Assembly (NCBI RefSeq): GCF_014199535.1
Contig: NZ_JACHNV010000001.1
Span: 744,001 to 808,000 of the forward strand
Length of the DNA: 64,000 nucleotides
Origin: Hymenobacter latericoloratus
Lineage (GTDB): Bacteria; Bacteroidota; Bacteroidia; Cytophagales; Hymenobacteraceae
Direction: 5' to 3'
The first letter of the stretch is position 1, and each line of letters begins with the position of its first letter. Of the stretch, positions 16,594 through 24,790 are shown piece by piece. The position numbers were made by a program, and so were the translations under genes. Under the pieces are notes generated by a model that saw nothing but the letters and a program-made list of their open reading frames with translations, had not been told where the DNA came from and searched no databases.

Positions 16594-18147
16594 CCGCAGG
16601 CTTTCTTTGGTGATGACATCCACGAGACCGTCTTCGCTGACCACAATGGCCAGGCAGGGGTAGGGTGAGCTTTCCACGTAGCGGATGGCGGAATTGTAGC
16701 GGGCGCCGCGGGTGCTGGTGCCGTGCCCGGAAGCTTTGCCGTCGAGAATCACGCCGATAGAATAGCAGTAGCTTTCCGGGTCCAGCAGCACGGCGCCATC
16801 AATGGCTGTAACCAGGCGCGTGATGAGGGGAGTAAGCGGCACCGGTTCAATAAGGGTGCATTGCAACTTGAGGCGGTCGGCTTCGGCCAAAGCTTCGGTG
16901 GTAATAACCAGCAGGGTGCCGTGCTTTTGGCGGCTGGCTTCCACTACTACATCCCAGAGCCGCTCTACCTTGGCCGCGTCGGTGAGCTGGAAGGTGTGCT
17001 TCAGGTCGCGGCGGAAGCGGGCCCGGTGCAGGCGGGTGCGCGGCAGACTGGGCAGGCCGTAGTGGGCCCGCATAAGAACCTGGTTGCCGTGCTGAAACTC
17101 CCAGGCGTAGTGATTCACGAAGCTGATGACAAACAAATCCTCGCGGCTGGCGTCGTAGGAGCCCACCTGTTTGCCCAGGGCGTACACGTTTTCGCCGTCG
17201 GCCAGCAGGCTCACCTCGGGCGTTGTCATTTCCAGCAGCTTACGCACGGCCCGGTAATCGGTGAGGGGGGTAGGGCAGGTGAGGGCAAAAATTTCCGTGA
17301 GGTTGGGGTGGCCCCGCCGGGCCAGCAGCACTTTGCCTACCCCCTCGGCACCCTCGTAGCGCAGGGAGGAAATGGTATTGCAGGTGGCAAACAGCTTGGC
17401 CGCGGCCGGGTTGGTGCCCAGGTCCTGGGCCGGCGTATCCATGAACAGCTTGCCCGCCGAACGGATAATCTCGTCGGTGTCGCGGGGGCGCACCAGTAGG
17501 CCGGAGCCGGGCTCGGGCTCCGTCAGCGACTTAAGGCATTCCTCGTGAAAGCGCAGGACCGCCGACATCAGCAGGGAGTGGGACAGGGGCCGCCCGTCGG
17601 TATAGTAGCGGTTTTTCTGGAGGGTAGGATACGCCTGCATGGCCTTGCGGCTAAGGCGCAGCACCGGCACCACCGAGTGCTGGCTGATAGCCACCGGGGC
17701 GCCCGCAAAGTACACGTGCCGCGAGCCGGTGGCCACTTCCTCCAGCACTTCCTGCACGGCCTGGCGCAGGGCAATGGCGGTTTTTTTGCGCTCAAACATT
17801 TCCTCGCTCATCAGCTCCCGGTCGGGCGAGTTCCAGGGGTGCAGGTACTGGTAGTAGCGGCCACGGGCCTGCGCCTCCCTGAATGCTTCCGTATCGAGGC
17901 CGCAATCTACGGGCTCCAGGCATACGGGCACCGCCTCGGGTACCGTATCCGCATCGGTGGGCAAAGCCAGCAGCAGCACGTAAGGAGCCAGGTCTTCATC
18001 GAGGGCATCGAAAATGCCCTGGGCCACCGCCTGAGCGGCCTGCCGAAACCGGGTCTGATAGGGCCAGATAGAGTAGCTGGCTGGCAGGGGTAGGGGGGTG
18101 CCAAAGGCAACGGGTGGGGCGGAAACGAGCGGCAGAGGGGAAAGCAT
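16585..18147 (-). CDS. Diadenylate-cyclase (DisA_N/DAC) domain protein with a large N-terminal region
   Basis: 520 residues, cytosolic, no TM helix. The C-terminal part (about 405-515) is DAC-like: D450-G451-A452 in TAIDGAVLLD, then HGTSTRGARYNSA (R480, R483) and LAIVVSEDGLVDVI, resembling the DGA, GTRHR and VVSEE motifs of enzymes that make c-di-AMP from two ATP. The RHR triplet is replaced by RGAR. The N-terminal 400 residues may be one of the sensor regions found fused to DAC domains in Bacteroidota, but I could not identify it by motif. No c-di-AMP phosphodiesterase or receptor is nearby. A possible TACTTTTC promoter box lies at 18229-18236 upstream. Confidence 0.82.
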   Translation of the reverse strand: MLSPLPLVSAPPVAFGTPLPLPASYSIWPYQTRFRQAAQAVAQGIFDALDEDLAPYVLLLALPTDADTVPEAVPVCLEPVDCGLDTEAFREAQARGRYYQYLHPWNSPDRELMSEEMFERKKTAIALRQAVQEVLEEVATGSRHVYFAGAPVAISQHSVVPVLRLSRKAMQAYPTLQKNRYYTDGRPLSHSLLMSAVLRFHEECLKSLTEPEPGSGLLVRPRDTDEIIRSAGKLFMDTPAQDLGTNPAAAKLFATCNTISSLRYEGAEGVGKVLLARRGHPNLTEIFALTCPTPLTDYRAVRKLLEMTTPEVSLLADGENVYALGKQVGSYDASREDLFVISFVNHYAWEFQHGNQVLMRAHYGLPSLPRTRLHRARFRRDLKHTFQLTDAAKVERLWDVVVEASRQKHGTLLVITTEALAEADRLKLQCTLIEPVPLTPLITRLVTAIDGAVLLDPESYCYSIGVILDGKASGHGTSTRGARYNSAIRYVESSPYPCLAIVVSEDGLVDVITKESLREG

Positions 18148-18228
18148 AGCGAAAGAAAAAAGGTCAGACCGGAAGCGGGACCAGACCCGGACTCATCAGC
18201 CCCGGTAAACGGACTGACGCACACAAGG

Positions 18229-18236
18229 GAAAAGTA
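18229..18236 (-). promoter_or_regulatory. Possible -7 box (TACTTTTC) for the cyclase-domain gene
   Basis: On the minus strand it reads TACTTTTC, one base from TAnnTTTG, 81 bases before the ATG at 18147. No convincing -33 element was seen. The rest of the 247-bp gap 18148-18394 holds no recognisable gene or RNA. Confidence 0.3.
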
Positions 18237-18394
18237 CTTGACAAGAGCCGGAAAACGGACGCGGCGTTGCCCGCAAAACGAGCAAATGGCACCACATCGT
18301 TTACCAACGCTATTCAGATGAGTTGCTGGTTGCAGCTATGCTACACTAACCGCGAAACCGCCAAAAAGCTTTCTACTGGCCGCACAGGTCCGCG

Positions 18395-19183
18395 CTAGAG
18401 CGTAAATACCACCGGCAGCACCATTTTCTGGCGCATGGGCTGACCCTGATAAGTGGCGGGCTGCCACTTGGGGGCGGCCTTTATCAACCGGATGGCCTCC
18501 TCATCGAGCCCCGACCCCAGGCGTTTAACGGGCTTAATATCGGTGAGGGAGCCGTCTTTATCCACCACAAACTCCATCATCACGCGGCCTTGTACTTTAC
18601 GCTGCCGGGCCAGGGCGGGGTACTTCTGGTTTTGCTGAATCCACTCGAAAAACGCCTCGGTGCCGCCCACCGGCCGGGCCGGCGAATCGGGTTTTACCAG
18701 CTGGGTTGTGGGGGCAGAGCCGGCCGGAGCGGGGCTGCCCGCGGCCGGGGTGGCGCCCGTTTCGCCCGGAATCTGGAAGCTGATGGGCACCGATACGCGC
18801 TGGCGGACTACACCCCCGCGGTGCTGGGCCGGCGTCCAGCGCGGGCCGCCCTTAATCAGCCGGATGGCCTCGGCATCCAGGGCCGGGTTAACGGGCTGTG
18901 CCACTGCCACGTTGGAGATGGAGCCGGTTTTTTCCACTACAAAGGTTACCGTAACCGTGCCCTGCACCCCGGCCTGCAACGCTTCGGTGGGGTATTGCTG
19001 CTTGTCGGCCAGGTACTGAGCGTAGGCCTCCAGGCCGCCCACCGGCACGGCGGGCTGCGCCACGGCATCATAGATTTCGGAGGCGGCGGGCTGCTTGGGG
19101 TATTTCAGCTTCTGCTGGGCCAGGGCCGGAGCCGTGACCCCTAGCAGGCCGGACAGCAGGAAAAGGCGGAAAGCGTGTTTCAT
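18395..19183 (-). CDS. Exported protein with two tandem TonB C-terminal domains
   Basis: 262 residues from the ATG at 19183. The signal peptide (MKHAFRLFLLSGLLGVTAPALAQ) appears cleavable; no permanent membrane anchor or Pro-rich spanning segment is visible. Two TonB_C domains follow, at about 45-140 (YPTEALQAGVQGTVTVTFVVEKTGSI ... LIKGGPRWTPA) and about 175-262 (YPALARQRKVQGRVMMEFVVDKDGSL ... LIKAAPKWQPA), joined by a Pro/Ala/Gly linker. Classical TonB has one such domain on an N-terminal anchor with ExbBD; neither is here. It is probably a soluble periplasmic TonB-like protein that binds partner proteins rather than transducing energy. Confidence 0.88.
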   Translation of the reverse strand: MKHAFRLFLLSGLLGVTAPALAQQKLKYPKQPAASEIYDAVAQPAVPVGGLEAYAQYLADKQQYPTEALQAGVQGTVTVTFVVEKTGSISNVAVAQPVNPALDAEAIRLIKGGPRWTPAQHRGGVVRQRVSVPISFQIPGETGATPAAGSPAPAGSAPTTQLVKPDSPARPVGGTEAFFEWIQQNQKYPALARQRKVQGRVMMEFVVDKDGSLTDIKPVKRLGSGLDEEAIRLIKAAPKWQPATYQGQPMRQKMVLPVVFTL

Positions 19184-19280
19184 AGAGAAGAGAAAGCAGG
19201 AGAGAAGCCAGGGCTGGCGCAACAACCGCACCAGCCCCCGGTGGAGTTTCCGGTTTTCTACGAAAAGTGCCGGTTTTCGG

Positions 19281-19288
19281 TAGCTTTG
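19281..19288 (+). promoter_or_regulatory. TAnnTTTG box (TAGCTTTG) six bases from a start codon
   Basis: A perfect TAnnTTTG match ends 5 bases before the ATG at 19294. A weak TTTC 22 bp upstream could serve as the -33 element. If it is used, the transcript would start almost on the ATG (leaderless). Confidence 0.5.
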
Positions 19289-19293
19289 GCCCG

Positions 19294-19728
19294 ATGGCCT
19301 CTGACGCAACTTCCGCCGCCCATAACTCCGCCCGCGCCCCCGAGCCGGTGGGCCTGTATCCGCACGCCCGGCGCGCGGGCAACCTGCTGTTTCTCTCGGG
19401 GGTAGGGCCGCGCCAGCGGGGGCAGCAGCAAGTGCCCGGCGTAGAGCTAAGCGACGACGGCAGCATCCGGAGCTACGACTTCGAAAGCCAGTGCCACGCC
19501 GTGTTTCAGAACGTGCGCTACATCCTGGAAGAAGCCGGGGCACGCTGGGAAGACCTGGTGGACGTGACTGTGTTTCTGACCAACATGCAGGCCGACTTTC
19601 CAACTTACAACCGCCTCTACGCCGAGTATTTCCAGACCAACCAGCCTTGCCGCACTACCGTGGAAGTGAACTGCCTGCCCACACCCATTGCCATTGAGCT
19701 GAAGTGCATAGCGGTGGTGGCGGGGTAG
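19294..19728 (+). CDS. RidA/YjgF-family deaminase, 2-aminomuconate deaminase-like
   Basis: 144 residues from the ATG at 19294, chosen over upstream extensions because a promoter-like TAGCTTTG ends just before it. Characteristic segments are PVGLYPHARRAGNLLFLSGVGPR, YDFESQCHAVFQNVRYILEEAGARWEDLVDVTVFLTNM, the invariant Arg in CRTTVEVNCLP and TPIAIELKCIAVVAG. The YPHAR and LFLSGVGPR motifs fit the subgroup acting on 2-aminomuconate in kynurenine/nitrobenzoate degradation; general RidA proteins hydrolyse reactive enamines/imines. No kynurenine-pathway gene is in the window, so the specific substrate is an inference. It is a single gene divergent from the TonB-C gene. Confidence 0.85.
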   Translation: MASDATSAAHNSARAPEPVGLYPHARRAGNLLFLSGVGPRQRGQQQVPGVELSDDGSIRSYDFESQCHAVFQNVRYILEEAGARWEDLVDVTVFLTNMQADFPTYNRLYAEYFQTNQPCRTTVEVNCLPTPIAIELKCIAVVAG

Positions 19729-19877
19729 GAATCCGAGGAGCTTCGGTAGTTGAGAAGTATAATGTAAGGTGAATACCCCCTTCGTAGCAGGCTGCCGGCT
19801 TTGATGGTATCGGTCGGGGGGCCGCTGCGGCACCTGCGAAAGCGGTAGTCCTACCTCCCCTGGGGCTGCGTACCTTC

Positions 19878-21752
19878 GTGGCCTCACCAGATGCTGCCGC
19901 TGTGCCCGATTCCGCCACTTTTCGCCCGCTTACTGTTCCGCCCGCTGAGTTGTTCCAGGAAAATCTCGCGCACTACACCGGGCGCGAAAACTACTTTGCC
20001 GGCCGGCATCGGGTGGTAGCCCTGGTGCGGCTGCTGGTATTCGGGGGGGCGGCGGCCGGCGCCTGGGCCTTGTTCAGCCAGGGGCAGATTGCGGCCGGGT
20101 TTGGGGTGATAGGAGTGGCCTACCTGGTGTTTCTGGGGCTGGTGCGCTGGCACACGCGGGTGGGCTACCAGCGGGAACACCAGCGCCTGTTGGCCCAGCT
20201 TAACCAAGACGAGCTGACGCGGCTGGAAGGCCAGCTCGCGGGCTTCGACCCCGGCCTGCGCTACCTCGACACCCAACACGCCTACGCCGCCGACCTCGAT
20301 GTATTCGGCTCGCACTCCCTGTTTCAGCTCCTGAACCGCAGCACTTCCCGCCTGGGGCAAGACTGGCTGGCGGGTTGGCTGCTGGCCCCCGGCCCGGTGG
20401 CGGCGGTGCAGGAGCGACAGCAGGCCGCTGCCGAGCTGGCGCCCGATGTGGCCTGGCAGCAGGAGTGGCAGGCCCGCGCCCGCCACTACCCCCGGCAGGA
20501 GTCGGACCCGCGTGGGTTTGCGGCCTGGCTGCGGCTGCCCGATTTTTTTGCTGGAAAAGGCTGGCTGCTGCCCCTTATGGCCTTGCTGCCCGTGGTGGGG
20601 GTAGGGGCTATTGTGGCTGCCCTGAATGGCTACGGCACCTGGCCCTTGGTGGTGCTGCTGCTAACCAGCGCCCTGAACGCCCGGTTTAGTGTGCTCCGGG
20701 CCGAGTACTACCAGCACGTAACTGCCATGCGCGACGCCCTGCGCGCCGCCCACGACCAGCTGGCTTTGTTTGAGGCCGGCCAGTGGCAAAGTCCGGCTCT
20801 GCGCCGCCTGCACCGCACCTTGCATGCTACCGGCGGGGTAGCCGCCGCCCGCCTGCTGGAGCAGCTTGCCGGGGTAGCGGGCTGGTTTTCGGCCCGCCAG
20901 AACCCGGCCGTGGCGGGGCTGCTCAACACCGTACTGCTCTGGGATTTGTGGGGCATGTGGCAGCTGGAGCGCTGGAAACGTCGTCTGCCCGATGGCCTGG
21001 AACCTTTGCTGGAAGCCGCTGCCGAGCTGGATGCCCTGGTAAGTTTGGCGGCCTTCCGGGCGGCCAACCCCACCTTTGTGCAGCCCGCCCTGACGGAAAC
21101 CCCGCTTACCGTGGTGGCCGAAGCCATGGGCCACCCGCTGCTGTTTGGCGGCACCGGGGTGCGCAACACGTTCCGGACGGAAGGCGCGGGCCAGACGGTA
21201 GTAGTGACCGGCTCGAATATGGCGGGCAAGAGCACTTTTCTGCGCACGGTGGGCCTGAACCTGGTGCTGGCCCAGGCCGGCGCCGTGGTGCCCGCCGCCG
21301 CGTTTGCCTGCGGCCCGGCCCAGGTGTACACGGCCATGCGCACCAACGATAATCTGGCCGAAAGCACGTCCTCTTTCTACGCCGAGCTGAAGCGCCTGCG
21401 CCTGCTGCTGGACCTGACTACCCCCGAGGCCACGGCCAGCGCCTTGCCTGTGTTCTACCTGCTCGATGAGATTCTGAAGGGCACCAACTCCCAGGACCGC
21501 CACCGCGGGGCCCGCGCCCTGGTGCACCAGCTGCGCCAGCGCGCCGCCAGTGGCCTTATCAGTACCCACGACCTGGAGCTGGCGGCCCTGGAGCAGGAGC
21601 TGCCGGAACAGGTGCGCAACGTGAGCTTCAACAGCTTCCTGAACCCCGACGGTACCCTGCACTTCGATTACCACCTCACCCCCGGCGTGTGCCGCTCCTT
21701 TAACGCCAGCCAGCTTATGCGCCTGATGGGCATTGTACTCAGCGACGAATAA
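19878..21752 (+). CDS. Membrane-associated MutS-family ATPase
   Basis: 624 residues. Start uncertain: GTG at 19878 or GTG at 19902, with no in-frame ATG nearby. Residues about 45-85 and 215-260 contain two pairs of hydrophobic helices (VVALVRLLVFGGAAAGAWALF, FGVIGVAYLVFLGLV, WLLPLMALLPVVGVGAIVAAL, WPLVVLLLTSAL). A lever-like helical region follows, then a MutS-type ATPase with Walker A GSNMAGKST (about residue 445), signature STSSFYAEL, Walker B FYLLDEIL (about 525) and ISTHDLEL. There is no mismatch-recognition domain. This matches the membrane MutS-like group seen in Bacteroidota rather than repair MutS. Function is unknown. Confidence 0.87.
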   Translation: MASPDAAAVPDSATFRPLTVPPAELFQENLAHYTGRENYFAGRHRVVALVRLLVFGGAAAGAWALFSQGQIAAGFGVIGVAYLVFLGLVRWHTRVGYQREHQRLLAQLNQDELTRLEGQLAGFDPGLRYLDTQHAYAADLDVFGSHSLFQLLNRSTSRLGQDWLAGWLLAPGPVAAVQERQQAAAELAPDVAWQQEWQARARHYPRQESDPRGFAAWLRLPDFFAGKGWLLPLMALLPVVGVGAIVAALNGYGTWPLVVLLLTSALNARFSVLRAEYYQHVTAMRDALRAAHDQLALFEAGQWQSPALRRLHRTLHATGGVAAARLLEQLAGVAGWFSARQNPAVAGLLNTVLLWDLWGMWQLERWKRRLPDGLEPLLEAAAELDALVSLAAFRAANPTFVQPALTETPLTVVAEAMGHPLLFGGTGVRNTFRTEGAGQTVVVTGSNMAGKSTFLRTVGLNLVLAQAGAVVPAAAFACGPAQVYTAMRTNDNLAESTSSFYAELKRLRLLLDLTTPEATASALPVFYLLDEILKGTNSQDRHRGARALVHQLRQRAASGLISTHDLELAALEQELPEQVRNVSFNSFLNPDGTLHFDYHLTPGVCRSFNASQLMRLMGIVLSDE

Positions 21753-21894
21753 ACATTCTGGCTTAAACGGCCATAAGGTAACTGTTGAACTCAGGGAATG
21801 CGTAGAACATAGGGGCATTCAGCATTAATACGAGGTTAATGTTGGGCGCCTACCTTGTCCGTCTTACCTCCCGTAGCCTCTTAACGCTCCCTGC

Positions 21895-22863
21895 GTGTAT
21901 ATCCGCGAAAACCTCCGCCTGCACATTATCTGGAAACTAGGCTGGAAATCTGTCACGATTTTCACTGTGTACAGCCTTCTGGTCTGCCTTGTTTACGGTC
22001 CGTTGGGATTTCACTCCGTGGCCATTCCGTGGCAGCCCGTAGCTACCCTGGGTACGGCCGTGGCCTTCTACATCGGCTTCAAAAACAACGGCTCCTACGA
22101 CCGTTTCTGGGAAGGCAGGCAGCTGTGGGGCGGCATCGTGAACAGCAGCCGCACCACTGCCGTCCAGATTCTGGAGTTTATTACCTCCGTGGTGGATGCG
22201 CCCGGTATCGAGGCCCCCGCCGCTTCGGCCGAGGAGCTAACCCGCCGCCACCGCCGCATGGTGTACCGCCAGATTGCCTGGTGCAACGCCTTGCGTATTC
22301 ATCTGCGCCGCCAGCCCGAGCAGTGGGATACCGCCGTGGCTCCCTTTCTGGAAGAAGAAGAGTCGGAGCGGCTGCGCCAGATGGCCAACCCGCCGGCCCA
22401 GCTGGTCCGGCAGCAGGCCGCCGAGCTGCGCGTGCTGCGCGAAGAGCGCGGCCTGCTCAACGATTTTCAGCACGTGACCATGATGAACACCCTGGAAGTC
22501 CTCTACAACCTGCAAGGGGGCTGCGAGCGAATCAAGAACACGCCTTTCCCGCGCCAGTACGCCTTTTTCAGCATGGTGTTCGTGTACCTGTTCACGGCCA
22601 CCATGCCCCTGGGGCTGGTAACGGAGTTTGCCAAAATGGGACCCGACCACATCTGGCTCACGGTGCCTTTCTCCGTGATGGTATCGTGGGTGTTTGCCAC
22701 CATTGAAACGGTGGGCCACAACAGCGAGAACCCCTTCGAAAACAACATGAACGATGTGTCCATGACGGCCATCTGCCGCTCCATTGAGATTGACCTGCGC
22801 CAGATGCTCGGCGAAACCGAGGTGCCGTCTAAGCTGGAGCCGATAGAAGATATTTTGTACTAA
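21895..22863 (+). CDS. Bestrophin-family (RFP-TM/UPF0187) anion channel-like protein
   Basis: 322 residues from the GTG at 21895 (MYIRENLRLHIIWKLGWKS, a typical N-terminus for the family). Family features are the first TM pair (TIFTVYSLLVCLVYGPLGF and PVATLGTAVAFYIGFKNNGSYDRFWEGRQLWGG), with the conserved GFKNN-SYDRFWEGR motif near the pore. A second TM region (YAFFSMVFVYLFTATMPLGLV, IWLTVPFSVMVSWVFATIE) is followed by ENPFE and DISMTAICRSIEIDLRQML-like motifs. Bacterial bestrophins form pentameric channels. It lies 142 bp after the MutS-like gene. A 9-bp hairpin (22875-22900) follows the stop. Confidence 0.9.
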   Translation: MYIRENLRLHIIWKLGWKSVTIFTVYSLLVCLVYGPLGFHSVAIPWQPVATLGTAVAFYIGFKNNGSYDRFWEGRQLWGGIVNSSRTTAVQILEFITSVVDAPGIEAPAASAEELTRRHRRMVYRQIAWCNALRIHLRRQPEQWDTAVAPFLEEEESERLRQMANPPAQLVRQQAAELRVLREERGLLNDFQHVTMMNTLEVLYNLQGGCERIKNTPFPRQYAFFSMVFVYLFTATMPLGLVTEFAKMGPDHIWLTVPFSVMVSWVFATIETVGHNSENPFENNMNDVSMTAICRSIEIDLRQMLGETEVPSKLEPIEDILY

Positions 22864-22874
22864 GGCTGCCGGTG

Positions 22875-22900
22875 CCCCTGCCTTTAGCTTCAGGCAGGGG
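22875..22900 (+). terminator. Possible hairpin terminator after the bestrophin-like gene
   Basis: CCCCTGCCT pairs with AGGCAGGGG around an 8-base loop, 11 bp after the stop codon. No U-tract follows, so it is weaker than the other hairpins here. Confidence 0.45.
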
Positions 22901-23023
22901 GTAGGCCACCCCAGGTCCTTCCGGAATGACATGGTTTTATTTCCTCCAACCTTAACCTGCGCAGAGGGCCCGGCGTACCCCATCAGGACACTTTCATTCT
23001 GACCCTGACTTCTCCCCGCCGCT

Positions 23024-24577
23024 ATGCCTACGCCCAACCCTGCCCAAACTTCCGGCACGACCGTTTCCTCGTGGTTTGCTACCGCCGCGCCGCTACCCTC
23101 CTTCCCACCCCTGACCAGCAACCTCACCACCGATGTGGTGGTAGTGGGCGGGGGCATTGCCGGCCTGACCACGGCCTACCTGCTGGGGCTGGAAGGAAAG
23201 CAGGTGGTGCTGCTGGAAGATGGCGAGCTGACCAGCGGCGAAACCGGCCGCACGACGGCCCACCTCAGCTTTGCCCTCGATGACCGGTACACCACCTTGG
23301 AAGAGCTGTTCGGCAAAGACGGCGCCCGCCTGGCCGCCGACAGCCACCGCGCCGCCGTGGACCGCATTGAGCGGATTGTACAGCAGGAGCAGATTGACTG
23401 CGACTTTACCCGCCTGCCCGGCTACCTGTTCCTGCCCCAGAGCGGCTCCCCCCAGGAGCTGGACGACGAGCTGAAAGCCGCCCACCGGGCGGGCCTCGTG
23501 GACGTGCAGCGCCTGCCCGACGCCAACGCCCAGGGCTTCCGGACCGGCGAATGCCTGGTGTTTCCAAACCAAGGCCAGTTTCATATTCTGAAGTACCTGA
23601 GCGGCCTGGCCCAGGCCATAGAGCGGCAGGGCGGCCGCATCTTCACCCGCACCCACGTAGCGGAGGTACACGGCGGCCCCGGGGCCCGGGTGGTAACCGA
23701 CGGCGGCCAGGAAGTGCGCGCCCAGGCCGTGGTAGTGGCCACCAACACCCCCTTCAACGACCGGGTAGTGATGCACACCAAGCAGCATCCCTACCGCACC
23801 TACGTTATCGGGGTTCGGGTACCCAAGGGCTCCGTCACGAAGGCCCTGTACTGGGACACCGCCGACCCCTACCACTACGTCCGGCTGCAGGAGGTGGACA
23901 ACGCCGGGTACGACCTGCTGATTGTGGGCGGCGAGGACCACAAAACCGGCCAGGAGCCCGACCCCGAAGAACACCTGCGCTGCCTGGAGTTCTGGACCAA
24001 AGCCCACTTCCCTACGGCCGGCCCGGTGGAGTACCGCTGGTCGGGGCAGGTGATGGAGCCAGTGGACGGGCTGGGCTACGCCGGCCGCAACCCCCTCGAC
24101 GATGAGAATGTGTACATCATCACCGGCGACTCGGGCCACGGCATGACCCACGGCACCCTCGGCCCTATCATCATCACCGACCTGATTCTGGGCCGCGAGA
24201 ATCCCTGGACCCAACTCTACGACCCCGGCCGCGTGACCATGAAGTTTGAGTCGGTGAAGGAGTACGTGAAGGAAAACGTGCAAGTCGCCGCCGACTACGC
24301 CGAGCTGCTGACCGGCGGCGACGCCAAGACGAGCGAAGAAGTAACTCCCGGCACCGGCGCCATTATTGGCCGGGGCCCCCTGAAAGTGGCCGTGTACAAA
24401 GATCCCCAGGGCCAGGTGCACGAGTGCTCGGCCGTATGCCCGCACCTGGGCTGCATTGTGCACTGGAATGGGCTGGAAAACAGCTGGGACTGCCCCTGCC
24501 ACGGCTCCCGCTTCGATGCCTACGGCAAGCTCATGGCCGGCCCCGCCAACACCAATTTGCCGCCCGTGACGGAGTAA
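23024..24577 (+). CDS. FAD-dependent oxidoreductase fused to a C-terminal Rieske [2Fe-2S] domain
   Basis: 517 residues. An N-terminal Rossmann motif VVVVGGGIAGLTTAYLL (about 37-53) with a following acidic LLEDG opens a DadA/DAO-like FAD domain. Near its end the FAD-contact segment reads NVYIITGDSGHGMTHGTLGP. The C-terminal 75 residues form a Rieske domain with both cluster motifs, CPHLGC (about 472-477) and CPCHGSRFD (about 490-498), giving two Cys and two His ligands. Such fusions are known in Bacteroidota and other bacteria; substrate and electron partner are unknown. It starts 160 bp after the previous gene and a GC-rich hairpin follows. Confidence 0.92.
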   Translation: MPTPNPAQTSGTTVSSWFATAAPLPSFPPLTSNLTTDVVVVGGGIAGLTTAYLLGLEGKQVVLLEDGELTSGETGRTTAHLSFALDDRYTTLEELFGKDGARLAADSHRAAVDRIERIVQQEQIDCDFTRLPGYLFLPQSGSPQELDDELKAAHRAGLVDVQRLPDANAQGFRTGECLVFPNQGQFHILKYLSGLAQAIERQGGRIFTRTHVAEVHGGPGARVVTDGGQEVRAQAVVVATNTPFNDRVVMHTKQHPYRTYVIGVRVPKGSVTKALYWDTADPYHYVRLQEVDNAGYDLLIVGGEDHKTGQEPDPEEHLRCLEFWTKAHFPTAGPVEYRWSGQVMEPVDGLGYAGRNPLDDENVYIITGDSGHGMTHGTLGPIIITDLILGRENPWTQLYDPGRVTMKFESVKEYVKENVQVAADYAELLTGGDAKTSEEVTPGTGAIIGRGPLKVAVYKDPQGQVHECSAVCPHLGCIVHWNGLENSWDCPCHGSRFDAYGKLMAGPANTNLPPVTE

Positions 24578-24586
24578 GGAGCGGGC

Positions 24587-24650
24587 CTCGCCCCCGCCCG
24601 ACACCGGTACAACTTCCGTTGAACAGACGCGGATGTCGGGCGGGGGCGAG
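24587..24650. repeat. 17-bp perfect inverted repeat, possible terminator
   Basis: CTCGCCCCCGCCCGACA and its exact complement lie 30 bases apart, 9 bp after the stop of the FAD-Rieske gene. The arms contain GGCGGGGGC, which also occurs in the larger palindrome at 57999-58067. There is no U-tract. The rest of the 213-bp gap holds two TACCTTTC promoter-like boxes before the next gene. Confidence 0.6.
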
Positions 24651-24770
24651 CCCCCGCGCCCTACCGTTACCTTCCTTGCGTCGTCGGGGCGGGTCCAGAT
24701 AAAGGGCCATTCACCTGAGCGCTGCCTACCTTTCGCCCCCGAACCGAAGCTGGTACGTAGAAGCCAGCTC

Positions 24771-24778
24771 TACCTTTC
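24771..24778 (+). promoter_or_regulatory. Promoter-like box TACCTTTC before the FUSC gene
   Basis: One base from TAnnTTTG, 12 bases before the ATG at 24791. A second identical word lies at 24726-24733. Tentative. Confidence 0.35.
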
Positions 24779-24790
24779 GGTGCTGTTATC

